Shown here: piece after piece, positions 1 through 6,849 of the stretch
How positions within the stretch are numbered: the first letter of the stretch is position 1
How the letters are laid out: each line of letters starts with the position of its first letter
Assembly (NCBI GenBank): GCA_021847855.1
Contig: JAJZOT010000031.1
Location: 1-10,195 of the forward strand
Direction: 5' to 3'
Origin: Thermoplasmata archaeon
GTDB taxonomy: Archaea; Thermoplasmatota; Thermoplasmata; Thermoplasmatales; Thermoplasmataceae
DNA length: 10,195 nucleotides
The notes under the pieces: generated by a model
What the model saw: only the letters and a program-made list of their open reading frames with translations
Databases searched by the model: none
Told to the model about the DNA's origin: nothing
Translations under genes and position numbers: made by a program

Positions 1-1
1 G

Positions 2-847
2 CTTACCAACGATATTCAGAATTACCCTGGCATTGATCAGATAGGCGGTTTTGAGTTGATGACAAAATTCCAGGAACAGGCTGCCAGGTATGGTGCTAAA
101 TTCCTGTATGATGAGGTTAAGTCCATAGAAAACAGGAAAGAAGAGAAAATAGTATCAACAGCTACAGCTGAAATCAGTGCGACTGCTCTCATACTGGCTT
201 TCGGGAAAACTCCAAGGGACCTTGGGGTTCCGGGTGAACAGGAATTCAGGGGAAAAGGCGTCTCTTATTGCGCCGTCTGTGACGGTCCGATTTTCAGGGG
301 AAAGAATGTATCAGTGGCAGGCGCGGGCGATCATGCCCTCCAGGCTGCAGTCTACCTTTCGGGTGTTGCAAGCAGGGTCAACCTGATCCTCCCGACAAAC
401 GATCTGCGTGGAGACGAAGATCTTGTCAACTCTGTCAAGGAAGACAAAAAGATAGAGAAATCATTCAGCAGGAAGGTCGGTGAGATAAAGGGAGACAGGG
501 TTGTGAATTCAATCTCGCTCAGAAAGCAAAATGGTGAAATTGCAGAGGAAATTGAAACTAACGCAATCTTCGTCGAAATGGGTTATATTGCAAAAACAGA
601 TTTCGTCAAGGATATCGTGAAGTTGAACGCCGATAAGGAAATTGTTGTCGATAAATATTGTGCAACTTCGGCTGAAGGAATTTTTGCTGCTGGTGATGTG
701 ACAGATGTCCCATACAAACAGGCCGTGATATCTGCTGGACAGGGTTCCACAGCTGCATTATCTGCATATAACTACATACAGAAACTCAGGGGAAAACCTG
801 CTTCAAAGACAGACTGGAAAAGCGTAAATCCTGTGGGTGCAAAATGA
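2..847 (+). CDS. trxB: Thioredoxin reductase, 5'-truncated by window edge
   Basis: FAD-dependent thioredoxin reductase, which passes electrons to the active-site disulfide of thioredoxin in the cytoplasm. The frame is open from base 2 and already reads NYPGI before the first possible start at 56, matching the conserved N-terminal part of the family, so the true start lies upstream of the window. Visible landmarks are the redox motif CAVCD (TGC at 269-271; CxxC), the second Rossmann motif GAGDHAL just after it, and the C-terminal FAD-binding AGDVTDVPYKQA segment. The usual NADPH-phosphate motif HRRxxxR is replaced by LPTNDLR. From memory, the Thermoplasma acidophilum enzyme does not use NADPH or NADH, so the natural electron donor may be unusual here too. 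The stop codon overlaps the next gene's start as ATGA at 844-847, so the two are probably co-transcribed and translationally coupled. Confidence 0.95.
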   Translation, partial: LTNDIQNYPGIDQIGGFELMTKFQEQAARYGAKFLYDEVKSIENRKEEKIVSTATAEISATALILAFGKTPRDLGVPGEQEFRGKGVSYCAVCDGPIFRGKNVSVAGAGDHALQAAVYLSGVASRVNLILPTNDLRGDEDLVNSVKEDKKIEKSFSRKVGEIKGDRVVNSISLRKQNGEIAEEIETNAIFVEMGYIAKTDFVKDIVKLNADKEIVVDKYCATSAEGIFAAGDVTDVPYKQAVISAGQGSTAALSAYNYIQKLRGKPASKTDWKSVNPVGAK

Positions 848-1452
848 ATACTGGATTTTCAAATATATCTGACATAACGTTTCTTGCAATATCACGGGAA
901 GATATTTCTCAACCTGTTGATTCAGATATATCGGCAAAGATAAAGAATAAGCAATTCCCAGTTATCAGTAACCAAAACGAAATTTCGATGAATGAAAGGA
1001 TGTCATATGATTCTGTATTCATGATAGTCAAGAAATCAGTCAAAGCAGTTACCGGGCATGAAAGATCCGGCCTTGGATTGGCGCTTTCCAATCTTCCAGC
1101 CGGTTTGGGTGCATTCTGGCAGGTTGGTGGCAATTATATTGTTATGAACGATATTCTGATTAATGCTATGGAGAAGATTGCAAAGAATGATTTCGAATTT
1201 AATTCATTCATATTTACAATTCTTATCCATGAATACCTTCATTCAATAGGTTACTACGATGAATCCGATGCGAGAAAAATGTCCCATTATGTTACGAGTA
1301 GATATTTTGGTGAACAGCATCCTGCAACAGTGATGAGCAGTGATGATCTTTGGAGGATATTCCCTCAATTGAGGTACATACCTGGCGGAGACGGCTCATC
1401 TATGCGAATAATATCAAAATTTGACACTGACGCAACAAGTTACATTGCCTGA
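844..1452 (+). CDS. Putative zinc metalloprotease with metzincin-like motif
   Basis: A 202-residue protein with no signal peptide or membrane segment, so probably cytoplasmic. Residues 129-139 read HEYLHSIGYYD, which fits the extended zinc motif HExxHxxGxxD: H129 and H133 would bind zinc, E130 would be the catalytic base and D139 a possible third ligand. About 25 residues later comes ATVMSSD (M164), in the position of a metzincin Met-turn. The third ligand could instead be E140. I do not recognise a named family. The protein is short and the first 100 residues carry no motif that I know. The start ATG at 844 overlaps the thioredoxin reductase stop, which suggests linked expression. A link to redox or protein quality control is inference from this neighbour only. 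Confidence 0.8.
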   Translation: MNTGFSNISDITFLAISREDISQPVDSDISAKIKNKQFPVISNQNEISMNERMSYDSVFMIVKKSVKAVTGHERSGLGLALSNLPAGLGAFWQVGGNYIVMNDILINAMEKIAKNDFEFNSFIFTILIHEYLHSIGYYDESDARKMSHYVTSRYFGEQHPATVMSSDDLWRIFPQLRYIPGGDGSSMRIISKFDTDATSYIA

Positions 1453-1456
1453 TCGG

Positions 1457-1470
1457 TTTTCTAAATTTTT
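1457..1470 (+). terminator. T-rich terminator candidate after protease gene
   Basis: A T-rich stretch (TTTTCTAAATTTTT) begins five bases after the stop of the metalloprotease gene, in the 52-base gap between two convergent genes. Archaeal RNA polymerase often terminates at such U-rich tracts without a hairpin. No stem-loop is visible, so this is only a candidate. Confidence 0.35.
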
Positions 1471-1504
1471 GAAGTATAGTCCAAGGGTGAACCAATGAAT
1501 ATTA

Positions 1505-1810
1505 CTAGATTCCACTAATGCTTTCCAGATATCTCTGGACAACTTTCTTCCCCTTTTCCGTTATTTCAACCCGTAACTTTGGAGATGAGAAAAAAGAATA
1601 CCTCGTTGTCTTGATGTAGCCAGCTGATTCCAATCTAGAAATATGATTGTGAAGGCTACCCTTCCCGGTTCCTGTTAGCTTAAGGAGGTCTGAGAAATTC
1701 AGTTTCCTGTTCATTCCAAGGGAGATGAGGATCATCAACCTTATAGAGGATTTTAGGGCAGGATCATTTAGCGATGCAAAAATCCTTGAGTATCTGCTCT
1801 CTGGACTCAT
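1505..1810 (-). CDS. Small winged-helix transcriptional regulator
   Basis: A 101-residue winged-helix DNA-binding protein, resembling the archaeal one-domain regulators of the MarR/ArsR-like 'winged helix DNA-binding' group. Residues 36-62 form the helix-turn-helix (LNFSDLLKLTGTGKGSLHNH, followed by the recognition-helix end ISRLESAGYI). Residues 66-86 form the beta wing (TTRYSFF..PKLRVEITEKG), and a final helix may serve dimerisation. It is the last gene of the leftward ABC operon: its ATG lies three bases after the stop of the upstream membrane protein gene, so translation is probably coupled. It most likely autoregulates the operon, perhaps at the inverted repeat around the operon start. 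No ligand can be deduced. Confidence 0.85.
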   Translation of the reverse strand: MSPESRYSRIFASLNDPALKSSIRLMILISLGMNRKLNFSDLLKLTGTGKGSLHNHISRLESAGYIKTTRYSFFSSPKLRVEITEKGKKVVQRYLESISGI

Positions 1811-1813
1811 AAA

Positions 1814-2500
1814 TCAGTTCTCTCCATCAAGCGCTCCAAGAATCTCTGAGGATCTGTAGAAGGATATCAGTGAGGAAATCATCCACAAAGCAATTACAGC
1901 AGTCCAGGAAATTACAATAATTGAGGTTAATGTATGTACCCCAAGGTACAAGGCTGACGAAATAAATACCTCGATGATGCCGACAACGAATAATGAAACC
2001 GACGAGATTAGGTTCTCAATTGTAAGCTTCCCGAGACCTTTAAGGTTTGCATAGAAGCAAAACGTACTGGCTGCAAATATCAGGAAAATAAAGGCGGTCT
2101 CTGAAACATATGTGTCGATTTTATGACGTGATATATCCAGTATAGCGAATGCAACAGCAATAACATATATAACAAGAAGGTAGAGAAATATTCTCACTAT
2201 TTTATTCTCCGAATTTTCTCCTGCTTCTCCATTAATATAATGCATGTATCTTGAGATCCTTCTGCTCTTGCCAAATATATTTGTTGAAATCCAAAAACCT
2301 GAAACGATAGCAATTGTGGACAGAATTGAACTCTCGACATTGCCAAGGATTAATGAGCCAATTACGTTTAGTAAGATATCGATGGCCCAGATTCCGTAGA
2401 ATAGACCCCAGGATCTTCTGGTCAGGAATTCCTGAAACCTCATTGCCCGTATCCCCGCTTTCAGCATTTCGCTGGCGCTGCTTGAATCGTCTTCTATCAT
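1814..2500 (-). CDS. Multi-pass membrane protein of ABC operon
   Basis: A 228-residue integral membrane protein that I do not recognise. After a polar N-terminus (residues 1-30, with acidic and serine residues) it has about six hydrophobic segments, near 32-53, 58-76, 103-122, 134-152, 165-183 and 188-214. The basic loop GKSRRISRY after the second segment suggests a cytoplasmic side. The start codon overlaps the stop of the permease gene by four bases, and the stop lies three bases before the regulator gene. Sitting between the permease and the regulator, it may be a second membrane subunit or an accessory/immunity-type protein of the ABC transporter. This role is inferred from position only. 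Confidence 0.8.
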   Translation of the reverse strand: MIEDDSSSASEMLKAGIRAMRFQEFLTRRSWGLFYGIWAIDILLNVIGSLILGNVESSILSTIAIVSGFWISTNIFGKSRRISRYMHYINGEAGENSENKIVRIFLYLLVIYVIAVAFAILDISRHKIDTYVSETAFIFLIFAASTFCFYANLKGLGKLTIENLISSVSLFVVGIIEVFISSALYLGVHTLTSIIVISWTAVIALWMISSLISFYRSSEILGALDGEN

Positions 2501-3309
2501 ATCTGAGACCTTTCCTCCAGGCTGCTTGCTTTTATCCTTCCAAGGAGAAGTATGTCAAGAATTATCAAAGATGCTATCCAGATTAGAAGAGATAACAGGA
2601 GATAAGGATATTGAAGGCTGGAAAACACTGTGTGCATATGAGTGGAAACTATTTGTAATTCTTTTCCATCGAAAGCTTCCTGGAACATTGCAAGGTATGC
2701 ATTAAACGGCACGACGTAATAGATATAATCGATAGTGATATTTGTTGTTAGGAGAAGGATACCGATGCCATATGTAAGGAGCATTGGTAAAAGCTGGATA
2801 TAATTCACAGTCCTTACTCCAAGGTAGTTGATGGCAAGGAATACAAGGAAGAGTGCAAAGAATATCATAAACAGCGAGCCCAGCAAAATTGTGAAATAGG
2901 TTGACAGGTAGTTACTTGAATATACTGTATATCCAAATTTGTAGCTGAACATCAATGTCGCGATGATCGTTATCACACTGGAAAGACCTATGCCAATGAC
3001 AAGTGAGGAGATCGACATATTGTAAAGATATGATCTTCGCGATAAATTACTGAACTTGAACAGGTACGGAAGAGAAGAAGAAGAGTAGATTGCGACCTGA
3101 GCGATCGTTGTTGATATTGTTCCAAGCAGGAAGAGTATCACGAGCGCAGTCCAATCTGCGGTGTAATATTCCTGATCAAAGTGGGATAGACCAATACCCG
3201 ATGTTGACTGGCTATATCCAATATACAGAAGAAAAAGGCCAAAGAATATTCCGAATATCCATACCCGTCTGCTGAAGATTATACTCTTGACAAAATATTT
3301 AGTTATCAT
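2497..3309 (-). CDS. ABC transporter permease, ABC-2-like
   Basis: A 270-residue integral membrane protein with about six hydrophobic segments (near 16-31, 53-75, 98-121, 136-163, 170-200 and 233-256). This is the topology of ABC-2 type export permeases, and the cytoplasmic connection after segment two contains a basic FSNLSRRSY stretch. It follows the ATPase gene after two bases and overlaps the next membrane protein gene by four, so it is almost certainly the membrane partner of that ATPase. The substrate cannot be read from the sequence. Exporters of this design in archaea and bacteria carry peptides, drugs or lipids. The family assignment rests on topology and operon context rather than on a diagnostic motif. 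Confidence 0.8.
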   Translation of the reverse strand: MITKYFVKSIIFSRRVWIFGIFFGLFLLYIGYSQSTSGIGLSHFDQEYYTADWTALVILFLLGTISTTIAQVAIYSSSSLPYLFKFSNLSRRSYLYNMSISSLVIGIGLSSVITIIATLMFSYKFGYTVYSSNYLSTYFTILLGSLFMIFFALFLVFLAINYLGVRTVNYIQLLPMLLTYGIGILLLTTNITIDYIYYVVPFNAYLAMFQEAFDGKELQIVSTHMHTVFSSLQYPYLLLSLLIWIASLIILDILLLGRIKASSLEERSQI

Positions 3310-3311
3310 AT

Positions 3312-4136
3312 TTACAAACTCCCTGCCATAGAGCCGACCTTTTCAATATTGGTAAGCGGTATCTCCCCTTCATCAATAGTTATTGAGAAATCTCTATTTC
3401 CCGCGCTCCATTCTATTGCACTTTCATCACGATAAGAGGAATTGAAATAGTAGCGCTGAAATTTAGTCGGATCCAGTGGACCAATTAGTTTACCTGATAG
3501 CAAAAGGAACAACCGCCAGCTCTTCATTAGTTCCAGGATGCCGCTGTCATGTGTTGAAAGAATTATCTCTGATGAGGCTGCATTAAAAATAGAAAACAGC
3601 AACTCCTTTCTTTCAAAATCAATGTTCTCGAATGGTTCATCGAGAATGACAAGGCCGTCATTCCCGACCATGGCTATAAGTGAGTAAAGAATCTTCTGTT
3701 CTCCTGTGCTCAGATTCCATGGTTTCAGGTCGGGGATTCTATTAAGACTGAATTTAGTGAGATGTCCGAAAACAATATTCCAGTCAAAATTTTTTAACTC
3801 GCTAAAGGCGGAAACCATATCACGTACGTTAAGCGGCAGCAACCTGTAACATTCTGGCAAATTCGAGGAAACCTTCACATAATTGCTAGCTGATCTCAGA
3901 TTTTTTCCATTATAAAACATATCACCCTCATCCGGTATAACAAAGCCCAGGAGACATTTCATTAGAGTAGTTTTTCCGGAACCATTCTGACCAACTATTA
4001 CATTCTTAGAATTATTTGGAGCCAGAAGAGATAGTTTGTCAAGAACCAGATGCTCGTTAAATCTTACTGAAAGATTTTCAATCTTCAACATGAATTGAGA
4101 TGCTTTATGGAGATAAATTAACAAGTATGGGTTCAT
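3312..4136 (-). CDS. ABC transporter ATP-binding protein
   Basis: The cytoplasmic ATPase subunit of an ABC transporter, 274 residues. In order: Walker A GQNGSGKTT (49-57), a weak Q-loop region around 90-100, the signature NLSTGEQK (141-148, a variant of LSGGQ), Walker B LVILDEPFENID (162-173) and the switch histidine in STHD (H196). Residues about 215-274 form a C-terminal extension without a known motif. Two starts are possible: ATG at 4136, or ATG at 4091 (MLKIENLSVRF), which is where most family members begin. A TATA-like box about 27 bases before 4136 would give a leaderless transcript and favours the longer form. It is the first gene of a four-gene leftward operon with permease, membrane protein and regulator, probably an exporter. 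Confidence 0.92.
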   Translation of the reverse strand: MNPYLLIYLHKASQFMLKIENLSVRFNEHLVLDKLSLLAPNNSKNVIVGQNGSGKTTLMKCLLGFVIPDEGDMFYNGKNLRSASNYVKVSSNLPECYRLLPLNVRDMVSAFSELKNFDWNIVFGHLTKFSLNRIPDLKPWNLSTGEQKILYSLIAMVGNDGLVILDEPFENIDFERKELLFSIFNAASSEIILSTHDSGILELMKSWRLFLLLSGKLIGPLDPTKFQRYYFNSSYRDESAIEWSAGNRDFSITIDEGEIPLTNIEKVGSMAGSL

Positions 4137-4146
4137 TTTTTGAACC
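4130..4146. promoter_or_regulatory. Inverted repeat over ABC operon start, candidate operator
   Basis: GGTTCA (4130-4135) and TGAACC (4141-4146) form perfect 6-bp arms around five T residues. The ATG at 4136 lies in this element, so a protein bound here would cover the expected transcription start. The operon's own winged-helix regulator is the obvious candidate binder, but this is inference. With arms of only six bases, chance cannot be excluded. Confidence 0.4.
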
Positions 4147-4157
4147 TAAAATTCTTG

Positions 4158-4168
4158 ATATTTTGTAT
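4158..4168 (-). promoter_or_regulatory. Candidate TATA box of ABC operon
   Basis: On the leftward strand the bases read ATACAAAATAT, centred about 27 bases before the ATG at 4136. This is the spacing expected for an archaeal TATA box driving a leaderless mRNA, and it supports the upstream start of the ATPase gene. The match to the consensus is moderate. Confidence 0.4.
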
Positions 4169-4250
4169 GGTCCTTTATGGTATAGTGCATCACAGCCAGT
4201 TGCTGACAACGTAATTATCTGAGAACTGATTTGTACCTTTCGCGATAAAG

Positions 4251-4275
4251 ATTTTTAATGTACAGAATTAAAAAT
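4251..4275. repeat. AT-only inverted repeat, possible terminator
   Basis: ATTTTTAAT (4251-4259) and ATTAAAAAT (4267-4275) are perfect 9-bp arms separated by seven bases. The element lies 26-50 bases past the stop of the leftward regulator gene and more than 100 bases before the ABC operon start. Because it contains T-runs on both strands, it could terminate the regulator transcript. It could also be a protein site. Confidence 0.4.
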
Positions 4276-4300
4276 ATTGCTACAATTTGAAAATGCTCTT

Positions 4301-4909
4301 TTAGATGGGATTTCCCAGCATCGGGAGGAAGACAACAAGGAGCCTGCTTACCGAAGTATTGAACGTTGACCCCTCATCTTCACCAGACTCAATTAGTGCT
4401 TGCCGGAGTTGTCTCAATATAGGTTTTACTTTAGTTGTTGTCTTTTTACTCATAACTGAGTAGGTCAAAGTATATGGTGTTTGTTCAATCAACCATTTCC
4501 TTAAATTTTCACCTTCAGAGTCATCAGAGTTGGCTATGCGATCTGCAATGAAGCTTAATGTCATTGAATAACCCATTAAAACTGAACTCACCACTTCTTT
4601 TATTTCATTATTAGTCGCACCAAGCAGAATCTTTTCCCACTCCTTGGGATCTTCGGCTCTGAACATATCCTCATTTAACCTGTAGAATTTTTCAACATAG
4701 TTCTTCTTCGGAATCACTTCTGGTTCCAGCACGAGGCGCTGCTGTACCATTTGGGATATGAAATGATAGAGATTGGATTTGCTCACTTTAATCACTTTTG
4801 ACATCTGTGTAACGGTCATCCTTTCCTGCTCAGTCAATAGCATGATAATTCTGAATTTAGTTGGATTTCTGAATAGATCGGACAGGATTTCATAGCGATT
4901 TTGAGTCAT
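4301..4909 (-). CDS. ArsR-like winged-helix transcriptional regulator
   Basis: A 202-residue regulator. The N-terminal 80 residues form a winged-helix domain of the ArsR/HTH_20 kind: NPTKFRIIMLL (helix 1), MTVTQMSKVIKVSKSNLYHF (31-50, helix-turn-helix), SQMVQQRLVLEPEV, and the wing ending near YVEKFYRLNE (71-80). Residues 81-202 are a mostly helical C-terminal domain with no recognised ligand motif, probably for dimerisation or sensing. There is no cysteine cluster, so a metal-sensing role of the classical ArsR type is not supported. It is transcribed divergently from the MFS exporter gene across a 138-base gap containing a 16-bp palindrome. Local control of that exporter and of itself is the likely role. 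Confidence 0.88.
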   Translation of the reverse strand: MTQNRYEILSDLFRNPTKFRIIMLLTEQERMTVTQMSKVIKVSKSNLYHFISQMVQQRLVLEPEVIPKKNYVEKFYRLNEDMFRAEDPKEWEKILLGATNNEIKEVVSSVLMGYSMTLSFIADRIANSDDSEGENLRKWLIEQTPYTLTYSVMSKKTTTKVKPILRQLRQALIESGEDEGSTFNTSVSRLLVVFLPMLGNPI

Positions 4910-4944
4910 TGGTGGATAAGTTAATATATCAATTTAGATTTTAC

Positions 4945-4951
4945 GTATAAA
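4945..4951 (-). promoter_or_regulatory. Candidate TATA box of ArsR-like regulator gene
   Basis: The leftward strand reads TTTATAC here, about 36-42 bases before the ATG at 4909, which predicts a short leader of roughly 12-16 bases. A second AT-rich stretch (GATATATTAA, 4921-4930) lies too close to the start to act as TATA for this gene. Confidence 0.35.
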
Positions 4952-4964
4952 TGATATTACTACG

Positions 4965-4980
4965 AGTAAATGTATTTACT
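4965..4980. promoter_or_regulatory. 16-bp palindrome, candidate operator of regulator/MFS pair
   Basis: AGTAAATGTATTTACT has perfect 7-bp arms (AGTAAAT/ATTTACT) around a central GT. It ends just before the rightward TATA box at 4984 and lies about 14 bases upstream of the leftward TATA candidate. It would therefore overlap the BRE of the MFS promoter. The ArsR-like protein encoded next to it is the likely ligand, since winged-helix dimers bind such symmetric sites. Confidence 0.55.
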
Positions 4981-4983
4981 ATG

Positions 4984-4991
4984 TATAAAAA
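4984..4991 (+). promoter_or_regulatory. Candidate TATA box of MFS gene
   Basis: TATAAAAA at 4984-4991 is a strong archaeal TATA match. The predicted transcription start is near 5012, leaving a leader of about 35 bases before the ATG at 5048. Confidence 0.5.
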
Positions 4992-5047
4992 CCAGCAGAA
5001 TTATTGCACAGGCAATTCAGTCGGAACCTTAAACAGAAGTGGTATTC

Positions 5048-6271
5048 ATGACTGAAGCGATAAACGGAAATGATCCAGATAGGTTGCATTTTAGCAGGAA
5101 TTTTAAACTACTTGTTGCGGCCGGTGCAATTTCCCGGACGGGCGTTGCAGGATTTCAGATCGCAGTTCTGTGGATCGCGTTGCTTCTAACAAGGTCGTCG
5201 ATCCTGGCGGGACTGGCGGATGGAATGGCAGTGTTGCCCCTTATCTTCAGCTTCGTCTTTGGAGCCTATGTGGACAGACAGGCGAGCAAGAAATGGCTCG
5301 CCCTTCTCGTATCATCAACAAGAGTGCTTTCAATATTTGCATTGTTCATATCTTTATTCATTGATGATTTGCTAGTTAAAACTCTTTCAATATACTTCGT
5401 GGCATTTGTTGTTGGATTATCCACCGACATAATGGATTCAACATCAGCAAGCTGGTCCAAGCAATTTCTCGATGAAAGCCAGTACAAATCAGGGACATCG
5501 CTCTCTCAGAGTTTAGGAGCACTTGCAGAAGCTCTTGGATATGCATTATCCGGGGTGTTTTTGATACTTGGTCTCAGATTTGCAGTTTACAGCTTCGCAA
5601 TTGTATTCGCTATTGCAATTATACCCATCCTTCGAATCAAAAATGAGAGGACTGCAAACATATCTACTGAGAATGGAATCAATTCCTCAATAAGGAAAGG
5701 TCTCAATTATGTATTTAAGGACAGAAGACTGAGGGCACTTGCCATAATTATACTTGCAATAAATCTTGCATTGGGTTCGATTGGAATATTCATGGCATAT
5801 CTAATACAGGATCAGTTCAGATTGAGTGCCATATATTTCACAATGCTCGGAGTGAGTCTTGCTCTGGGAGTTATTTTTGGATCAGCTTTGGGATCACTAG
5901 CCAGGGGAAAAGTAGGGGCTTTTACGATATTTACGATTATGCCAATTGGAGGCCTTCTGTTTCTTGTTGGTATAAATAGGTCCATTTATCCAGATTATGC
6001 AATGATCGCTGTAATTGGAATTCTTATCGGTGTAATCAATGTCGTAATAAATACAGCAATAATAAAAACTGTAGACAGAGAAATGATGGGAAGAGTAAGC
6101 GGGACTATCAAAACACTCGGTGTGAGTTTAACGTTCTTCTCCGGAGCTATTGGCGGGGTGCTGATTCAGTTAATAACACTTCAGGGAGGGTTCTACTTTA
6201 TAGGTGCAGTGGTATGCATAGCTTCGTTTACTCCCCTTATATTCAGGGAATTCTATGACATAAGAATCTAA
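5048..6271 (+). CDS. MFS transporter, probable drug or metabolite exporter
   Basis: A 407-residue major facilitator superfamily permease with about 12 hydrophobic segments, the normal length for the family. It most resembles the MFS_3/EntS-like exporters. Motif A is clear after the second segment: GAYVDRQASKK (residues 72-82; G72, D76, R77, then K81-K82). A basic cytoplasmic loop around residues 195-230 (IKNERTANISTENG..IRKGL..VFKDRRLR) separates the two six-helix halves. A GTG in frame at 5039 would add three residues. I prefer the ATG because the bases before it (GTGGT) could serve as a weak ribosome-binding site. It is divergent from an ArsR-like regulator gene, an arrangement typical of inducible exporters. 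The substrate is unknown. Confidence 0.9.
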   Translation: MTEAINGNDPDRLHFSRNFKLLVAAGAISRTGVAGFQIAVLWIALLLTRSSILAGLADGMAVLPLIFSFVFGAYVDRQASKKWLALLVSSTRVLSIFALFISLFIDDLLVKTLSIYFVAFVVGLSTDIMDSTSASWSKQFLDESQYKSGTSLSQSLGALAEALGYALSGVFLILGLRFAVYSFAIVFAIAIIPILRIKNERTANISTENGINSSIRKGLNYVFKDRRLRALAIIILAINLALGSIGIFMAYLIQDQFRLSAIYFTMLGVSLALGVIFGSALGSLARGKVGAFTIFTIMPIGGLLFLVGINRSIYPDYAMIAVIGILIGVINVVINTAIIKTVDREMMGRVSGTIKTLGVSLTFFSGAIGGVLIQLITLQGGFYFIGAVVCIASFTPLIFREFYDIRI

Positions 6272-6450
6272 TCGTAAGTAAGATGAATAAAATCCCCCAT
6301 TCAGACATTTATATTGATTTGAGATTTAAGATATATGCACATCTGTGTCTGATAGATGCTTCTTGGACATAAGATCCTGTCATGCCGCAACCAAGAATGT
6401 TCTTAAACAAGGATCATGTCTTTGAAAAAGAGAAATTAATACATAAAAAC

Positions 6451-6849
6451 TCAAAGCAATGACGGCACTGCAAGCATCGCGAAGAAAAGATTGAATAAGA
6501 CTACTATCGTGATGATGACAAATTTCATGTCTTTTCCAATTGCAAACCAAACAAGCCTGATAATCACCACACTGATTGATGTAAATATCAAAAACCACAG
6601 TCCAAATGCTATAAAATATATCCCGTCAAGTTGAATGAGCCCCAGAATAATGTATCCGGTCGGTATGTTTTTTGAGTCTATGCCATGCATCATAGAATAA
6701 GAGTAACTTGCAATCTGTTGCAGTGTAAACCCGTCTCCCCCGTTCCTTATGAATAACAATATGACACCTGTGACGATAAATATAACACTGAGTATTGAAC
6801 CGCCTCTCAAGAAATGACTAATAACTATTGAGTCGTCAAAGTTTTTCAT
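6451..6849 (-). CDS. DUF1634 membrane protein, TauE/SafE partner
   Basis: A 132-residue membrane protein with three hydrophobic segments (near 18-35, 64-97 as a long or double segment, and 108-130). Its pattern, with an N-terminal region before LSVIFIVTGVILLFIRNG, the GIDSKNIPTGYIILGLIQLDG loop and a C-terminal FFAMLAV helix, fits the DUF1634 family as I remember it. Genes of that family commonly sit beside TauE/SafE permeases. The start overlaps the stop of the permease gene as ATGA, so translation is coupled. The biochemical role is not known. An accessory subunit of the permease is the usual inference from this conserved pairing. Confidence 0.82.
   Translation of the reverse strand: MKNFDDSIVISHFLRGGSILSVIFIVTGVILLFIRNGGDGFTLQQIASYSYSMMHGIDSKNIPTGYIILGLIQLDGIYFIAFGLWFLIFTSISVVIIRLVWFAIGKDMKFVIITIVVLFNLFFAMLAVPSLL

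Noticed and set aside
5039..5050. GTG at 5039 as start of the MFS gene
   Set aside because: It adds only three residues, and the same bases can act as a ribosome-binding site for the ATG at 5048. The choice remains uncertain.
6380..6598. A 72-residue leftward open frame near the end of the DUF1634 gene
   Set aside because: It overlaps the DUF1634 coding region in a different frame and is rich in Cys and His without any motif. The gap 6272-6450 shows no other gene.
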